DNA from: Chloroflexota bacterium | Lineage (GTDB): Bacteria > Chloroflexota > Dehalococcoidia > Dehalococcoidales > RBG-16-60-22 | Assembly (NCBI GenBank): GCA_016875955.1 | Contig: VGOH01000056.1 | Location: 1 to 7,069, forward strand | DNA length: 7,069 nucleotides | Reading direction: 5' to 3' | Notes under the pieces: model-generated | Database searches by the model: none | The model's input: only the letters and a program-made list of their open reading frames with translations | What the model was told of the DNA's origin: nothing | Position numbers and translations under genes: made by a program | In this document: positions 1 through 5,899 of the stretch, piece by piece | Layout: every line of letters begins with the position of its first letter | Position numbering within the stretch: the stretch's first letter is position 1

Positions 1-503
1 AGGCTTTCTTTGCCGGCGGGCGAAGTGGTGGTTGAAGCCCCGTACGGCGTGGCTGAAGACCGCTGGATACCGGTGTTCATATAGGCCTCGTTGTCCAGAC
101 AGACATAAACGAAGTCGTGTCCTCTCTCCAGAGCGCCTGACAGGGCCTGCAGACCGATGTCGCTGGTGCCGCCGTCGCCGGCCAGCGCCACGATTTTGAT
201 ATTGCGCTCCGCCATTTTACCTTTTTTAACCATAGACTTGATGCCGGCTTCGGCACCAGAAGCTACGGCGGCCGCGTTTTCAAACAGGGTATGAATCCAG
301 GGGATACGCCAGGAAGTGTAAGGGAACGGCGAGGCGACCACCTCCATGCATCCGGTCGCGTTCACGATGATGGCGTTATCCCCAATGGCCTTGGTCACCA
401 GCCTGACGGCCAGCGCCTCGCCGCAGCCGCTGCAGGCGCGGTGTCCAGGCGCAAAAGGCTCCAACTCGGTAATTATGCCAGGTCCATGTACTGCTGTTGC
501 CAT
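1..503 (-). CDS. porB: Pyruvate:ferredoxin oxidoreductase beta subunit (partial, C-terminus beyond left edge)
   Basis: This is the thiamine-diphosphate-binding subunit of the four-subunit cytoplasmic enzyme that splits pyruvate with CoA to acetyl-CoA and CO2 and reduces ferredoxin, or runs in reverse. The ATG lies at 503-501 and 167 codons are visible; family members are usually about 300 residues, so roughly the C-terminal 45% is missing. Reading the minus strand gives GHRACSGCG at residues 20-28 (C24 and C27), NATGCME at 48-54 (C52), the TPP/Mg motif GDGGTSDIG at 109-117 and DNEAYMNTG at 137-145. C24, C27 and C52 would be three of the four ligands of the beta-subunit [4Fe-4S] cluster; the fourth is expected outside the window. 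The start follows the porA stop by 2 bases, with GAGGG (515-511) 7 bases upstream as ribosome binding site. Pyruvate is the likeliest substrate, but a related 2-oxoacid cannot be excluded. Confidence 0.95.
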   Translation of the reverse strand, partial: MATAVHGPGIITELEPFAPGHRACSGCGEALAVRLVTKAIGDNAIIVNATGCMEVVASPFPYTSWRIPWIHTLFENAAAVASGAEAGIKSMVKKGKMAERNIKIVALAGDGGTSDIGLQALSGALERGHDFVYVCLDNEAYMNTGIQRSSATPYGASTTTSPAGKES

Positions 504-505
504 CT

Positions 506-1681
506 CTATTCCCTCACTCCGTAGATTTCAAATTCGCGCTTGCTTCCCGACCGGGCGATTTCCATGCCGCGCTCAACCATCTCCGCAAAGCCGGCCATGG
601 AAATGTCCCTGCCGCCCAGACCGCCCACGAAGCCGACTATTTTTGGCCTTTTGACTTCGGCATACAGGGCTGCCTTTACTTCGGAGCAGACCGGGCCACC
701 CGGCCCGCCGAAGGATATGGCCCTGTCCAGCACGATAAGCACATCGGCGTTTTTCACCGTCTTGCGCAGTTCCTGGTACGGGAACGGTCGCCACAGGCGG
801 AGCTTGAGCAGCCCCACCTCCTTGCCCTCACCTCTCATCTTGTCCACGGCCACCATGGCCGTTTCGCTGTAACTGCCCATCGTCAGCAGCAGGACTCTGG
901 CGCCCTCGGTTCGGTATTGCTCTATCGGTGAATAGGTGCGGCCAAAGGCTTTGCCGAACTTCTGCCAGATTTCCAGCACTACATCCTTGGCTTTTTCCAG
1001 GTTTATTTCCTGTGCCCATTTCACTTCGGTGTAGATAAAGGGCGAGCCCAGGGCGCCCATGGTGACGGGCTTTTTCGGGTCCAGCGGCAGAGGGTATTTG
1101 AAAGGCGGTAAAAATTGGTCCACGTCCTTTTTATCCGGGAGCTCAATCGGTTCAATGACGTGGGTCAGGGCAAACCCATCAAGATGAATCATCACCGGGA
1201 GCAGGACTCTCCTGTCTTCCCCGATGCGGAAAGCGCAGATAACATTATCCACCGTTTCCTGCCCGTTTTCCACGAATATCTGTATCCAGCCGACATCTCT
1301 GGCGGCCATGACATCGGAGTGGTCACCCCAGATGCTGATGGGTGCGGACAGGGCGCGGTTGGCCACCGCCATGACTATGGGCAGCCGCATCGCTGAGGCA
1401 ACGAAGAGCACCTCATGCATCAGCTCCAGCCCCTGAGAGGCAGTGGCGGTGAAAGTCCGGGCGCCCACGGCTGAGGCGCCGAGGCAGGCGCTCATCGCCG
1501 AGTGTTCTGATTCCACCGGAATATAGGCGGCTCTTAATTCGCCATTGGCAACCAGCTCCGCCAGGTGCTCCACGATGTGTGTCTGGGGGGTTATCGGGTA
1601 GGCGGATACGACGTCAACATCGGACAGCATGGCGGCATCGCCAACGGCGACCGATACTTCAATACCTTCCCGTTTCGCCAT
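506..1681 (-). CDS. porA: Pyruvate:ferredoxin oxidoreductase alpha subunit
   Basis: This 391-residue protein is the usual length for a stand-alone alpha subunit. It supplies the domain that pairs with PorB around the thiamine cofactor and helps bind the 2-oxoacid and CoA. Visible family motifs are YPITPQT at residues 28-34, ESEHSAM at 57-63, TASQGLELMHE at 80-90 and GDHSD at 119-123, followed by the C-terminal transketolase-like domain with LWRPFP at 296-301 and DRAISFGGPGGP at 319-330. The start overlaps the porD stop by one base (TAATG). Its Shine-Dalgarno GAGGAGG (1695-1689) sits inside the last codons of porD, 7 bases from the ATG, which suggests translational coupling. It ends 2 bases before porB. 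No frameshift or missing motif is seen. The YPITPQT and GDHSD motifs fit the pyruvate branch, though the exact substrate is inferred from the family. Confidence 0.96.
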   Translation of the reverse strand: MAKREGIEVSVAVGDAAMLSDVDVVSAYPITPQTHIVEHLAELVANGELRAAYIPVESEHSAMSACLGASAVGARTFTATASQGLELMHEVLFVASAMRLPIVMAVANRALSAPISIWGDHSDVMAARDVGWIQIFVENGQETVDNVICAFRIGEDRRVLLPVMIHLDGFALTHVIEPIELPDKKDVDQFLPPFKYPLPLDPKKPVTMGALGSPFIYTEVKWAQEINLEKAKDVVLEIWQKFGKAFGRTYSPIEQYRTEGARVLLLTMGSYSETAMVAVDKMRGEGKEVGLLKLRLWRPFPYQELRKTVKNADVLIVLDRAISFGGPGGPVCSEVKAALYAEVKRPKIVGFVGGLGGRDISMAGFAEMVERGMEIARSGSKREFEIYGVRE

Positions 1682-1998
1682 TATTTCGCCTCCTCAGCCA
1701 TGGCGATTGCCTCTTTGGGACATTCCGCAGCGCAAATCCCACAGCCCTTGCAGTAGAATAAGTCAGCCTCAAAGAACCCGTCTTTGTTTTTGGCAATGCA
1801 CCCTTCAGGACAGAAGAAATAACACAGGGTGCACTTGTTGCACTTCTTAAAATCGACCACCGGTCGGCGCGATTTCCAGTCGCCGGTTCTCACCTCAACC
1901 GAGTTCCCCGGCTCGGTAATAAAGAAGCCGATTTCAATTTCCTTCCAGCCCAGTTCACCTTTGGCCCGTGGTTTCTCTTTCGCCTTCGTCTTCGCCAT
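1681..1998 (-). CDS. porD: Pyruvate:ferredoxin oxidoreductase delta subunit (2x[4Fe-4S] ferredoxin)
   Basis: This 105-residue iron-sulfur subunit carries electrons from the TPP site toward external ferredoxin. Two bacterial-ferredoxin motifs are complete: C53-x2-C56-x2-C59-x3-C63-P and C83-x2-C86-x2-C89-x3-C93-P, each closed by the proline expected of [4Fe-4S] ferredoxins. One extra cysteine, C67, follows the first motif. Residues 1-17 are lysine-rich and look like a flexible leader; residues 18-52 form the usual N-terminal lead-in of PorD. The gene starts 6 bases after the porC stop, with AGGAGAG (2014-2008) as ribosome binding site that itself reaches the porC stop region. It ends in a one-base overlap with porA. 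Length and architecture match stand-alone PorD proteins; there is no fusion to PorC as in some organisms. Confidence 0.96.
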   Translation of the reverse strand: MAKTKAKEKPRAKGELGWKEIEIGFFITEPGNSVEVRTGDWKSRRPVVDFKKCNKCTLCYFFCPEGCIAKNKDGFFEADLFYCKGCGICAAECPKEAIAMAEEAK

Positions 1999-2004
1999 TT
2001 CCAG

Positions 2005-2571
2005 CTACTCTCCTATTTTCGTTTCCTTAACCGCTCGTTCCATCGCCTTGATATTGCGCTCTGCCAGGCGGCCGAAGCGTTTCTCCAGCGGCTCTTTCAC
2101 CGATTCGGGGGAAATCACGCCGGTCGCTTTTATCATGGCGCCAATCATGGTGGTGTTGACGATATTCACGCCCAGCGTTTCCAGGGCGATTTTATCGGCG
2201 TCCACCAGGGCCAGCCTGGCTTTAATGCCAAGTTCTTTCCTTACCTGCGCCGCCGATTTCTTGGTATTGATGATGACTGTGCCACCTTCTTTCAGGCCGG
2301 AGGTTGCATCCAAGATTGATAGCAGGCTGGGGTCCATAATCAGCACCACATCAGGCTGGTCTACCTCAGCCCTGGTCCGGATGGGCTCATCGGGATTGAT
2401 GCGATTGAAGGCCAGAACCGGCGCCCCTCTTCTTTCCGGGGTGAAGCTGGGGAAAGCCTGGGCATATTTGCCCTCGCTGATGGCTGCCTGAGCCACCAGT
2501 TCCGCCGAGGTGACGGCACCCTGCCCGCCCCGACCGTGCCATCTGATTTCCGTAAGTTTATTTTTCGTCAT
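2005..2571 (-). CDS. porC: Pyruvate:ferredoxin oxidoreductase gamma subunit
   Basis: This 188-residue protein belongs to the 2-oxoacid:acceptor oxidoreductase gamma family and is a normal length for it. It forms the Rossmann-like gamma domain of the complex, which helps hold CoA and the assembly together. Seen directly are the N-terminal motif WHGRGGQGAVTSAE (residues 11-24), FPSFTPERRGAPV (40-52) and the later VNTTMIGA segment typical of the family. The ATG at 2571-2569 is supported by AGGAGAG (2582-2576) with a 4-base spacer. It is the first protein gene of the por cluster and begins 24 bases downstream of the 3' end of tRNA-Arg, with no terminator between them. The order gamma-delta-alpha-beta is common for split Por operons. 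Confidence 0.95.
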   Translation of the reverse strand: MTKNKLTEIRWHGRGGQGAVTSAELVAQAAISEGKYAQAFPSFTPERRGAPVLAFNRINPDEPIRTRAEVDQPDVVLIMDPSLLSILDATSGLKEGGTVIINTKKSAAQVRKELGIKARLALVDADKIALETLGVNIVNTTMIGAMIKATGVISPESVKEPLEKRFGRLAERNIKAMERAVKETKIGE

Positions 2572-2595
2572 TGCCCTCTCCTGAAAATATTGAAG

Positions 2596-2668
2596 CGCCC
2601 CTGGGGCGACTTGAACGCCCGCACCCAGCTTCGGAGGCTGGTGCTCTATCCGCCTGAGCTACAGGGGC
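2596..2668 (-). tRNA. tRNA-Arg(CCG)
   Basis: A complete 73-base cloverleaf reads on the minus strand from 2668 to 2596. The acceptor stem GCCCCTG (2668-2662) pairs perfectly with CAGGGGC (2603-2597), followed by discriminator G at 2596. The D arm has GCTC/GAGC; the anticodon stem is CCAGC/GCTGG with a 7-base loop CTCCGAA, giving anticodon CCG (reads CGG, arginine). The variable loop is 4 bases, and the T arm is GGGCG/CGCCC around TTCAAGT. The 3' CCA is not encoded (the next bases are CTT), so it must be added after processing. A consensus-like promoter lies a few bases upstream, and the por genes follow without a terminator. Confidence 0.95.
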
Positions 2669-2678
2669 CGCTACTATT

Positions 2679-2707
2679 ATTATATCCTTGAGGTTGATAA
2701 TGGACAA
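2679..2707 (-). promoter_or_regulatory. Sigma70-type promoter for tRNA-Arg and probably the por operon
   Basis: On the minus strand, TTGTCC (2707-2702, 4 of 6 matches to the -35 consensus) is followed after exactly 17 bases by a perfect TATAAT (2684-2679). Transcription would begin near 2672, only about 4 bases before the mature 5' end of the tRNA, as is common for tRNA promoters. No other protein-gene promoter is evident between the tRNA and porC. The boxes are seen directly; activity and co-transcription are inferred. Confidence 0.7.
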
Positions 2708-2738
2708 GGTGGAGAAGCAATCATTGAAAGGGGGTAAA

Positions 2739-2804
2739 GCCGGCGCTATCGCTGTCGGCGACTTATGATTGCAAAACATAAATTCAGGCACTCCAAAGGC
2801 CGAC
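2739..2804. repeat. Small inverted repeats in the divergent intergenic region
   Basis: GCCGGC (2739-2744) can pair with GTCGGC (2754-2759), giving a short hairpin of about 7 pairs including two G-T pairs. GTCGGC (2754-2759) is also a perfect inverted match to GCCGAC (2799-2804). The two pairings are mutually exclusive. Neither is followed by a T-run on either strand, so they do not look like terminators. They would lie in the leader of a transcript from the upstream minus-strand promoter. No function is assigned. Confidence 0.3.
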
Positions 2805-2806
2805 CT

Positions 2807-2835
2807 ATTATAACCGTCAAAGGCCAATAACGCAA
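2807..2835 (-). promoter_or_regulatory. Possible second, upstream minus-strand promoter
   Basis: A second perfect TATAAT reads on the minus strand at 2812-2807, with TTGCGT (2835-2830, 3 of 6) 17 bases upstream. It would start a transcript near 2800, giving a leader of about 130 bases before the tRNA. It lies back to back with the antiporter promoter. The -35 is weak and the region is AT-rich, so this may be chance. Confidence 0.3.
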
Positions 2836-2838
2836 GTG

Positions 2839-2867
2839 TTGACATTTGCCTTCGGTGTCAATAAAGT
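2839..2867 (+). promoter_or_regulatory. Promoter of the CaCA exchanger with an inverted repeat over the -35
   Basis: A perfect -35 TTGACA (2839-2844) is followed after 17 bases by TAAAGT (2862-2867, 4 of 6 matches to TATAAT). The start site would fall near 2874, giving a short leader of about 18 bases that still contains the ribosome binding site. TTGACA is also the left arm of an exact 6-base inverted repeat whose right arm TGTCAA (2856-2861) fills the spacer end next to the -10. That placement suits a repressor site, but this is inference. Confidence 0.6.
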
Positions 2868-2876
2868 GGGAGAGGT

Positions 2877-2884
2877 AAAAGGAG
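2877..2884 (+). promoter_or_regulatory. Ribosome binding site fixing a TTG start
   Basis: AAAAGGAG ends 7 bases before TTG at 2892-2894. No in-frame ATG or GTG near this site keeps the first membrane helix, so the Shine-Dalgarno decides for the TTG start of the exchanger gene. Confidence 0.75.
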
Positions 2885-2891
2885 ATATTGA

Positions 2892-3878
2892 TTGGTCTGG
2901 CTCAAGTTCGTCGTGTGCGTGGCCATTATTTTTATCTCTGGCCGGAAGGTAGCACGATATGGCGATATCATTGCCGAAAAAACCGGGCTCGGTGGTGTCT
3001 GGATTGGACTTGTCCTCATCGCGGCGCTGACCTCCCTGCCCGAGCTTTTCAATGGCGTCAGTGCCGTCACCCTGGTCAATGCTCCCGGCCTGACCATCGG
3101 CAACATTCTCGGCGCCAATATGTTCAACCTGTTCAACCTGGCGCTTCTCGACCTTTTTCACCGCAATGGTTCCATTTTGTCGGTCGTGGGCCAGACCCAC
3201 CGCCTGACCGGTATCTTCAGCCTGCTCATGGTCTCTTTTGTCGCCGTCTTCATACTGGCAAGCAGTCGGCTCCATCCTATGGGCCTGGGCTGGATTGGCT
3301 GGTACACACCGTTCCTTATCCTGATGTACCTTGTCTTTGTTAGAGTTATATACCATTACGAGCTGCGCCACCCGTCTCTGAAGGAGACGGAGTTTGAGTA
3401 TGCTGATAAGTCTTTAAGACACGTCTATCCCTATTTCTCATTAGCCGCCGTCTTTATCATCGGTGCCGGCATCTGGCTGGCTTTTATCGGCGATGAAATT
3501 GCTTCAGTCTACGGTTGGGAACAGAGCTTCGTGGGCAGCCTTTTCCTGGCTTTCAGCACCACCCTGCCCGAAATAACCGTGTCCATTGCCGCCATGAGAA
3601 TTGGCGCCAAAGACCTGGCCGTGTCCAACCTGATTGGCAGCAACCTGTTTAATATCACCATTATTCCCCTGGATGACCTGCTTTATGTCAGGGGGCCAAT
3701 ACTGGCCGCAGTCTCCGAGACCCACCTGGTGACCGCTTTTACGGTGATGCTCATGAGTGTTGTCTTCATCATCGGGCTGGGCCATCGGCACCGGCGGGTT
3801 TTACGGCTGAGCTGGTGGAATATCACCCTGATGGTGCTCTTCATCCTCGGTGCTTACTACAGCTTCCAAATGGCCTGA
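2892..3878 (+). CDS. CaCA-family cation exchanger (YrbG-like Na+/Ca2+ or Ca2+/H+ antiporter)
   Basis: This 328-residue inner-membrane protein has two alpha-repeats, the signature of the calcium/cation antiporter superfamily. Alpha-1 holds TSLPE at residues 47-51 and GNILGANMFN at 70-79; alpha-2 holds TTLPE at 223-227 and SNLIGSNLFN at 245-254. E51 and E227 occupy the positions of the ion-binding glutamates in the family. About ten hydrophobic segments are visible, with a charged loop around 155-178 between the halves, and the length is normal for prokaryotic members. The repeats are divergent: the glycine that usually precedes TS in GTSLPE is L46 in alpha-1 and S222 in alpha-2, and alpha-2 is followed by PLDD (259-262). 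The transported ion is therefore uncertain: Ca2+ is the default, but another cation is possible. Translation starts at TTG, backed by AAAAGGAG. The gene is alone on the plus strand, divergent from tRNA/por and convergent with the Mrp-like genes. Confidence 0.85.
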   Translation: MVWLKFVVCVAIIFISGRKVARYGDIIAEKTGLGGVWIGLVLIAALTSLPELFNGVSAVTLVNAPGLTIGNILGANMFNLFNLALLDLFHRNGSILSVVGQTHRLTGIFSLLMVSFVAVFILASSRLHPMGLGWIGWYTPFLILMYLVFVRVIYHYELRHPSLKETEFEYADKSLRHVYPYFSLAAVFIIGAGIWLAFIGDEIASVYGWEQSFVGSLFLAFSTTLPEITVSIAAMRIGAKDLAVSNLIGSNLFNITIIPLDDLLYVRGPILAAVSETHLVTAFTVMLMSVVFIIGLGHRHRRVLRLSWWNITLMVLFILGAYYSFQMA

Positions 3879-3914
3879 GACGCGATGCTCCTCACCCTGG
3901 TCAGATTGATATCG

Positions 3915-3925
3915 GTTCTCAGAAC
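3915..3925. repeat. Perfect short palindrome in the convergent junction
   Basis: GTTCT-C-AGAAC is an exact dyad that overlaps the stop codon of the minus-strand antiporter gene (3921-3919). With a one-base centre it cannot form a stable RNA hairpin, and no T-run follows, so it is not a terminator. It resembles a small operator but sits at gene ends, where a chance origin is likely. Confidence 0.25.
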
Positions 3926-5670
3926 AAAAAGTCCCAGACGAGTATTACAATGAGGGCCAGGAGCACCACCAGCACCATAATCCCCAGCGGTATCCGGTAG
4001 CGGTCAGGGCTGAAATCAGAAGGCTCACCGGCCGGTTTTTCCGTGCGCAGCAGGGTATGGCTGACATTCTTTGCCGCCTCAAGGGAATAGCCAACGGGGT
4101 TAGCGCCCACCCTGACCAGATATCGGGCAGCCCGGAGGGAAAGGCGTTCTATGGCCCCGAAAAGCTCGCAGATGGAGACGCTAAATACATTGAAAGCCAG
4201 GCGCGATGGCCGGCGGTAGAACCAGTCGGTGTCCAGCGTAATCGTCGCCTCGGCGTGGAGTTTCTTCACCACCAGCCAGAAGGCAAGGCCGGTAAAGATA
4301 AGCAGCTGCATTGATTCAATTAAATGCGGGGCAGTATAAGGCTGGTAATGCACCGCAAAAGGCAGGAGGTTATAGAGCAGCGCCGGGTAGACACCGATGA
4401 CAATGCAGATGGCGGAGGTCAGCCCCATGCCGATGTACATGCCCATTGGCACTGGTTCAGGTTTTAAGTTGCGGTCGGTGCTGAACCAGGTGAAGTACGG
4501 CAGCTTCAGGCCAATGGAGAGAAAGGTGCCGATTGAGGCCAGGTTGAGCAGTAGCACCACCAGGCCGAAGTGCTCCATTTCCGCAGCGTATATCACCATT
4601 GATTTGCTGACGAAGCCGCTGAACAGCGGCACGCCGGATATTGAAAAGGCGCCGACCATGAAGAATATCAATGTCAGCCACATTTTCCGGAACAGGCCAC
4701 CCAGTTCGGTCATTTTGTTGCGGCCGGTGGCGTAGAGAACGGTGCCCATGCCCATGAATAGCAGGCCTTTGTAAAGAATGTGGGCGAAGGCATGAGCGGT
4801 GGCGCCGTTCACTGCTATCTCGGTGCCGATGCCGACACCGCAGACCATGTAGCCGACCTGACTGATGATGTGGTAGGAGAGGAGCCGCCGGCCATCGTTG
4901 GCCAGGAAGGCGAAGACCACGCCGTAGACCGCCATGACGGCGCCCGACCACATAAGCAGCTCCAGACCGGCGAAACCGCGGGCGAGCGCATAGACGGCTA
5001 CCTTGGTGGTGAAGGCGCTGAGGAAAACGCTGCCGGTGACGGTGCCCTCGGGATATGAGTCAGGAAGCCACCCATTCAACGGCGGCACGGCAGCGTTGAG
5101 GGTAAACGCAAGCAATATAAGATATGAAGCTGCCCCGCCCTCAAAGTGAGTGAACAGCAGGGAGCCGGTCTGCTGGAAGTGCAGCAGGATGCCGGCCATG
5201 AGGGCGCTGCCGCCGAAGGCGTGCACCAGCAGGTAGCGGAAGCCAGCTTTTCTAGCTTCTCTGGTTCGCCGCGCCCAGATGAGGAATAATGAGGACACAG
5301 CCATGATTTCCCAGAAAAAGAGCAGTGTGAACAGGTCGCCGGCGAAGACTACCCCCAGCGAACTCCCCACGTAGAGCAGCGCCGTGACCTGTTGCAAAGT
5401 ATCCTTCACGTGATAGCCGTACACACCGCCCAGGAAACCCATAATGACGAAGACATAGCCGAATGCCAGGCTCAGCCGGTCCACCCGGCAGACCACGAGT
5501 TCATAATTTAAGAAAGGAAAGGTCAGGCTGGCGCCGGTTGCCAAATTGATTAGGAAGACAAAAGCCGTCGCTGAAATCAGCAGGCAAAAGGCGGACCGCA
5601 GCTGGCGTGGCAGTAGCGGCAGCACCGCCGCCCCGATAATATATATTATAGCCAGTGGAAAATTACTCAT
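3919..5670 (-). CDS. MrpD/NuoM-like proton-conducting antiporter subunit, second copy in the cluster
   Basis: This 583-residue polytopic protein belongs to the Proton_antipo_M family shared by MrpD and NuoL/M/N. It would be an ion-translocating subunit of an Mrp-like complex. Seen motifs are FFWEIMAVSS with E121 (the TM5 glutamate), LNAAVPPLNGWLPDSYPE at 191-208, the TM8 lysine K223, SYHIISQVGYM at 265-275, HILYKGLLFMG at 297-307 and GFVSK at 352-356. The lysine usual on TM7 is replaced by N192 and the following histidine by N199. The C-terminal part (about 450-583) adds a helix, the segment LDTDWFYRR (479-487), a cytoplasmic-looking stretch and a final helix at about 562-581. I chose the ATG at 5670 because ATGAGTAA overlaps the upstream stop by 8 bases; ATG at 5676 is also possible. 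A more distant start at 5736 would only translate the neighbour's conserved tail out of frame. MrpD-like is favoured over complex I because no nuo genes are nearby. Confidence 0.88.
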   Translation of the reverse strand: MSNFPLAIIYIIGAAVLPLLPRQLRSAFCLLISATAFVFLINLATGASLTFPFLNYELVVCRVDRLSLAFGYVFVIMGFLGGVYGYHVKDTLQQVTALLYVGSSLGVVFAGDLFTLLFFWEIMAVSSLFLIWARRTREARKAGFRYLLVHAFGGSALMAGILLHFQQTGSLLFTHFEGGAASYLILLAFTLNAAVPPLNGWLPDSYPEGTVTGSVFLSAFTTKVAVYALARGFAGLELLMWSGAVMAVYGVVFAFLANDGRRLLSYHIISQVGYMVCGVGIGTEIAVNGATAHAFAHILYKGLLFMGMGTVLYATGRNKMTELGGLFRKMWLTLIFFMVGAFSISGVPLFSGFVSKSMVIYAAEMEHFGLVVLLLNLASIGTFLSIGLKLPYFTWFSTDRNLKPEPVPMGMYIGMGLTSAICIVIGVYPALLYNLLPFAVHYQPYTAPHLIESMQLLIFTGLAFWLVVKKLHAEATITLDTDWFYRRPSRLAFNVFSVSICELFGAIERLSLRAARYLVRVGANPVGYSLEAAKNVSHTLLRTEKPAGEPSDFSPDRYRIPLGIMVLVVLLALIVILVWDFLF

Positions 5671-5899
5671 GCTCATCAGTTTTATCGTAATAGTCCTCGT
5701 TCCGCTGCAACCAGTAGTGGCCGAGCATTTTGGCACCGTAAATTATGGCCAGGCAGCCGAGGAACCCGAAGAAGGAGAAGAAGCCTGGTACGTCCGACCA
5801 CGGGAGTTTTACGTGTACGTGTCCGCTGACCACCAGAACATCAAGTATGATGGCGACAATCAAGATGGCAATAGCTGTAATTAAGAAGCGGCGCTTCAC
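5663..5899 (-). CDS. Small two-helix membrane protein of the Mrp-like cluster
   Basis: This 78-residue protein has a basic start (MKRR), one transmembrane helix at about residues 5-25, a histidine-containing linker (GHVHVK, 26-31), the segment PGFFSFFGFLGC (38-49) leading into a second helix to about 58, and a polar, acidic tail with RNEDYYD (66-72). From memory, similar small proteins with a PGF-FGF-GC core and an EDYYD tail occur between MrpD-like genes in other bacteria, usually as hypothetical proteins; I assign no activity. Start is GTG at 5899-5897, within GTGA overlapping the upstream stop by 4 bases and preceded by GGAGGT with a 5-base spacer. Its own end overlaps the next gene by 8 bases. 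The tight coupling implies stoichiometric production with both MrpD-like subunits, so an accessory or assembly role in the complex is the best inference. Confidence 0.85.
   Translation of the reverse strand: MKRRFLITAIAILIVAIILDVLVVSGHVHVKLPWSDVPGFFSFFGFLGCLAIIYGAKMLGHYWLQRNEDYYDKTDEHE

Noticed and set aside
497..931. 144-codon plus-strand open frame
   Set aside because: Antisense to porA, whose motifs are unmistakable; the frame is open because of GC-rich codon structure.
2739..2759. Hairpin as a rho-independent terminator
   Set aside because: The stem includes two G-T pairs and no T-run follows on either strand.
2783..2811. Plus-strand promoter TTCAGG-17-TATTAT
   Set aside because: Only 3 of 6 -35 matches, and a much better plus-strand promoter lies at 2839-2867.
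2558..2845. 95-codon open frame on the minus strand upstream of porC
   Set aside because: It reads through the tRNA-Arg gene and both promoter regions, and its middle is the typical nonsense peptide of a translated tRNA; no ribosome binding site or family resemblance.
2817..3371. 184-codon minus-strand open frame opposite the exchanger
   Set aside because: Polar, low-complexity translation antisense to a gene with clear alpha-repeat motifs.
4457..4951. 164-codon minus-strand open frame rich in Arg, Gly and His
   Set aside because: Shadow frame inside the second MrpD-like gene; low-complexity basic composition and no motif.
5671..5736. N-terminal extension of the second MrpD-like protein from an ATG at 5736
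   Set aside because: The added residues are polar, unlike the family, and are an out-of-frame reading of the neighbour's conserved tail; starts at 5670 or 5676 fit the overlap better.
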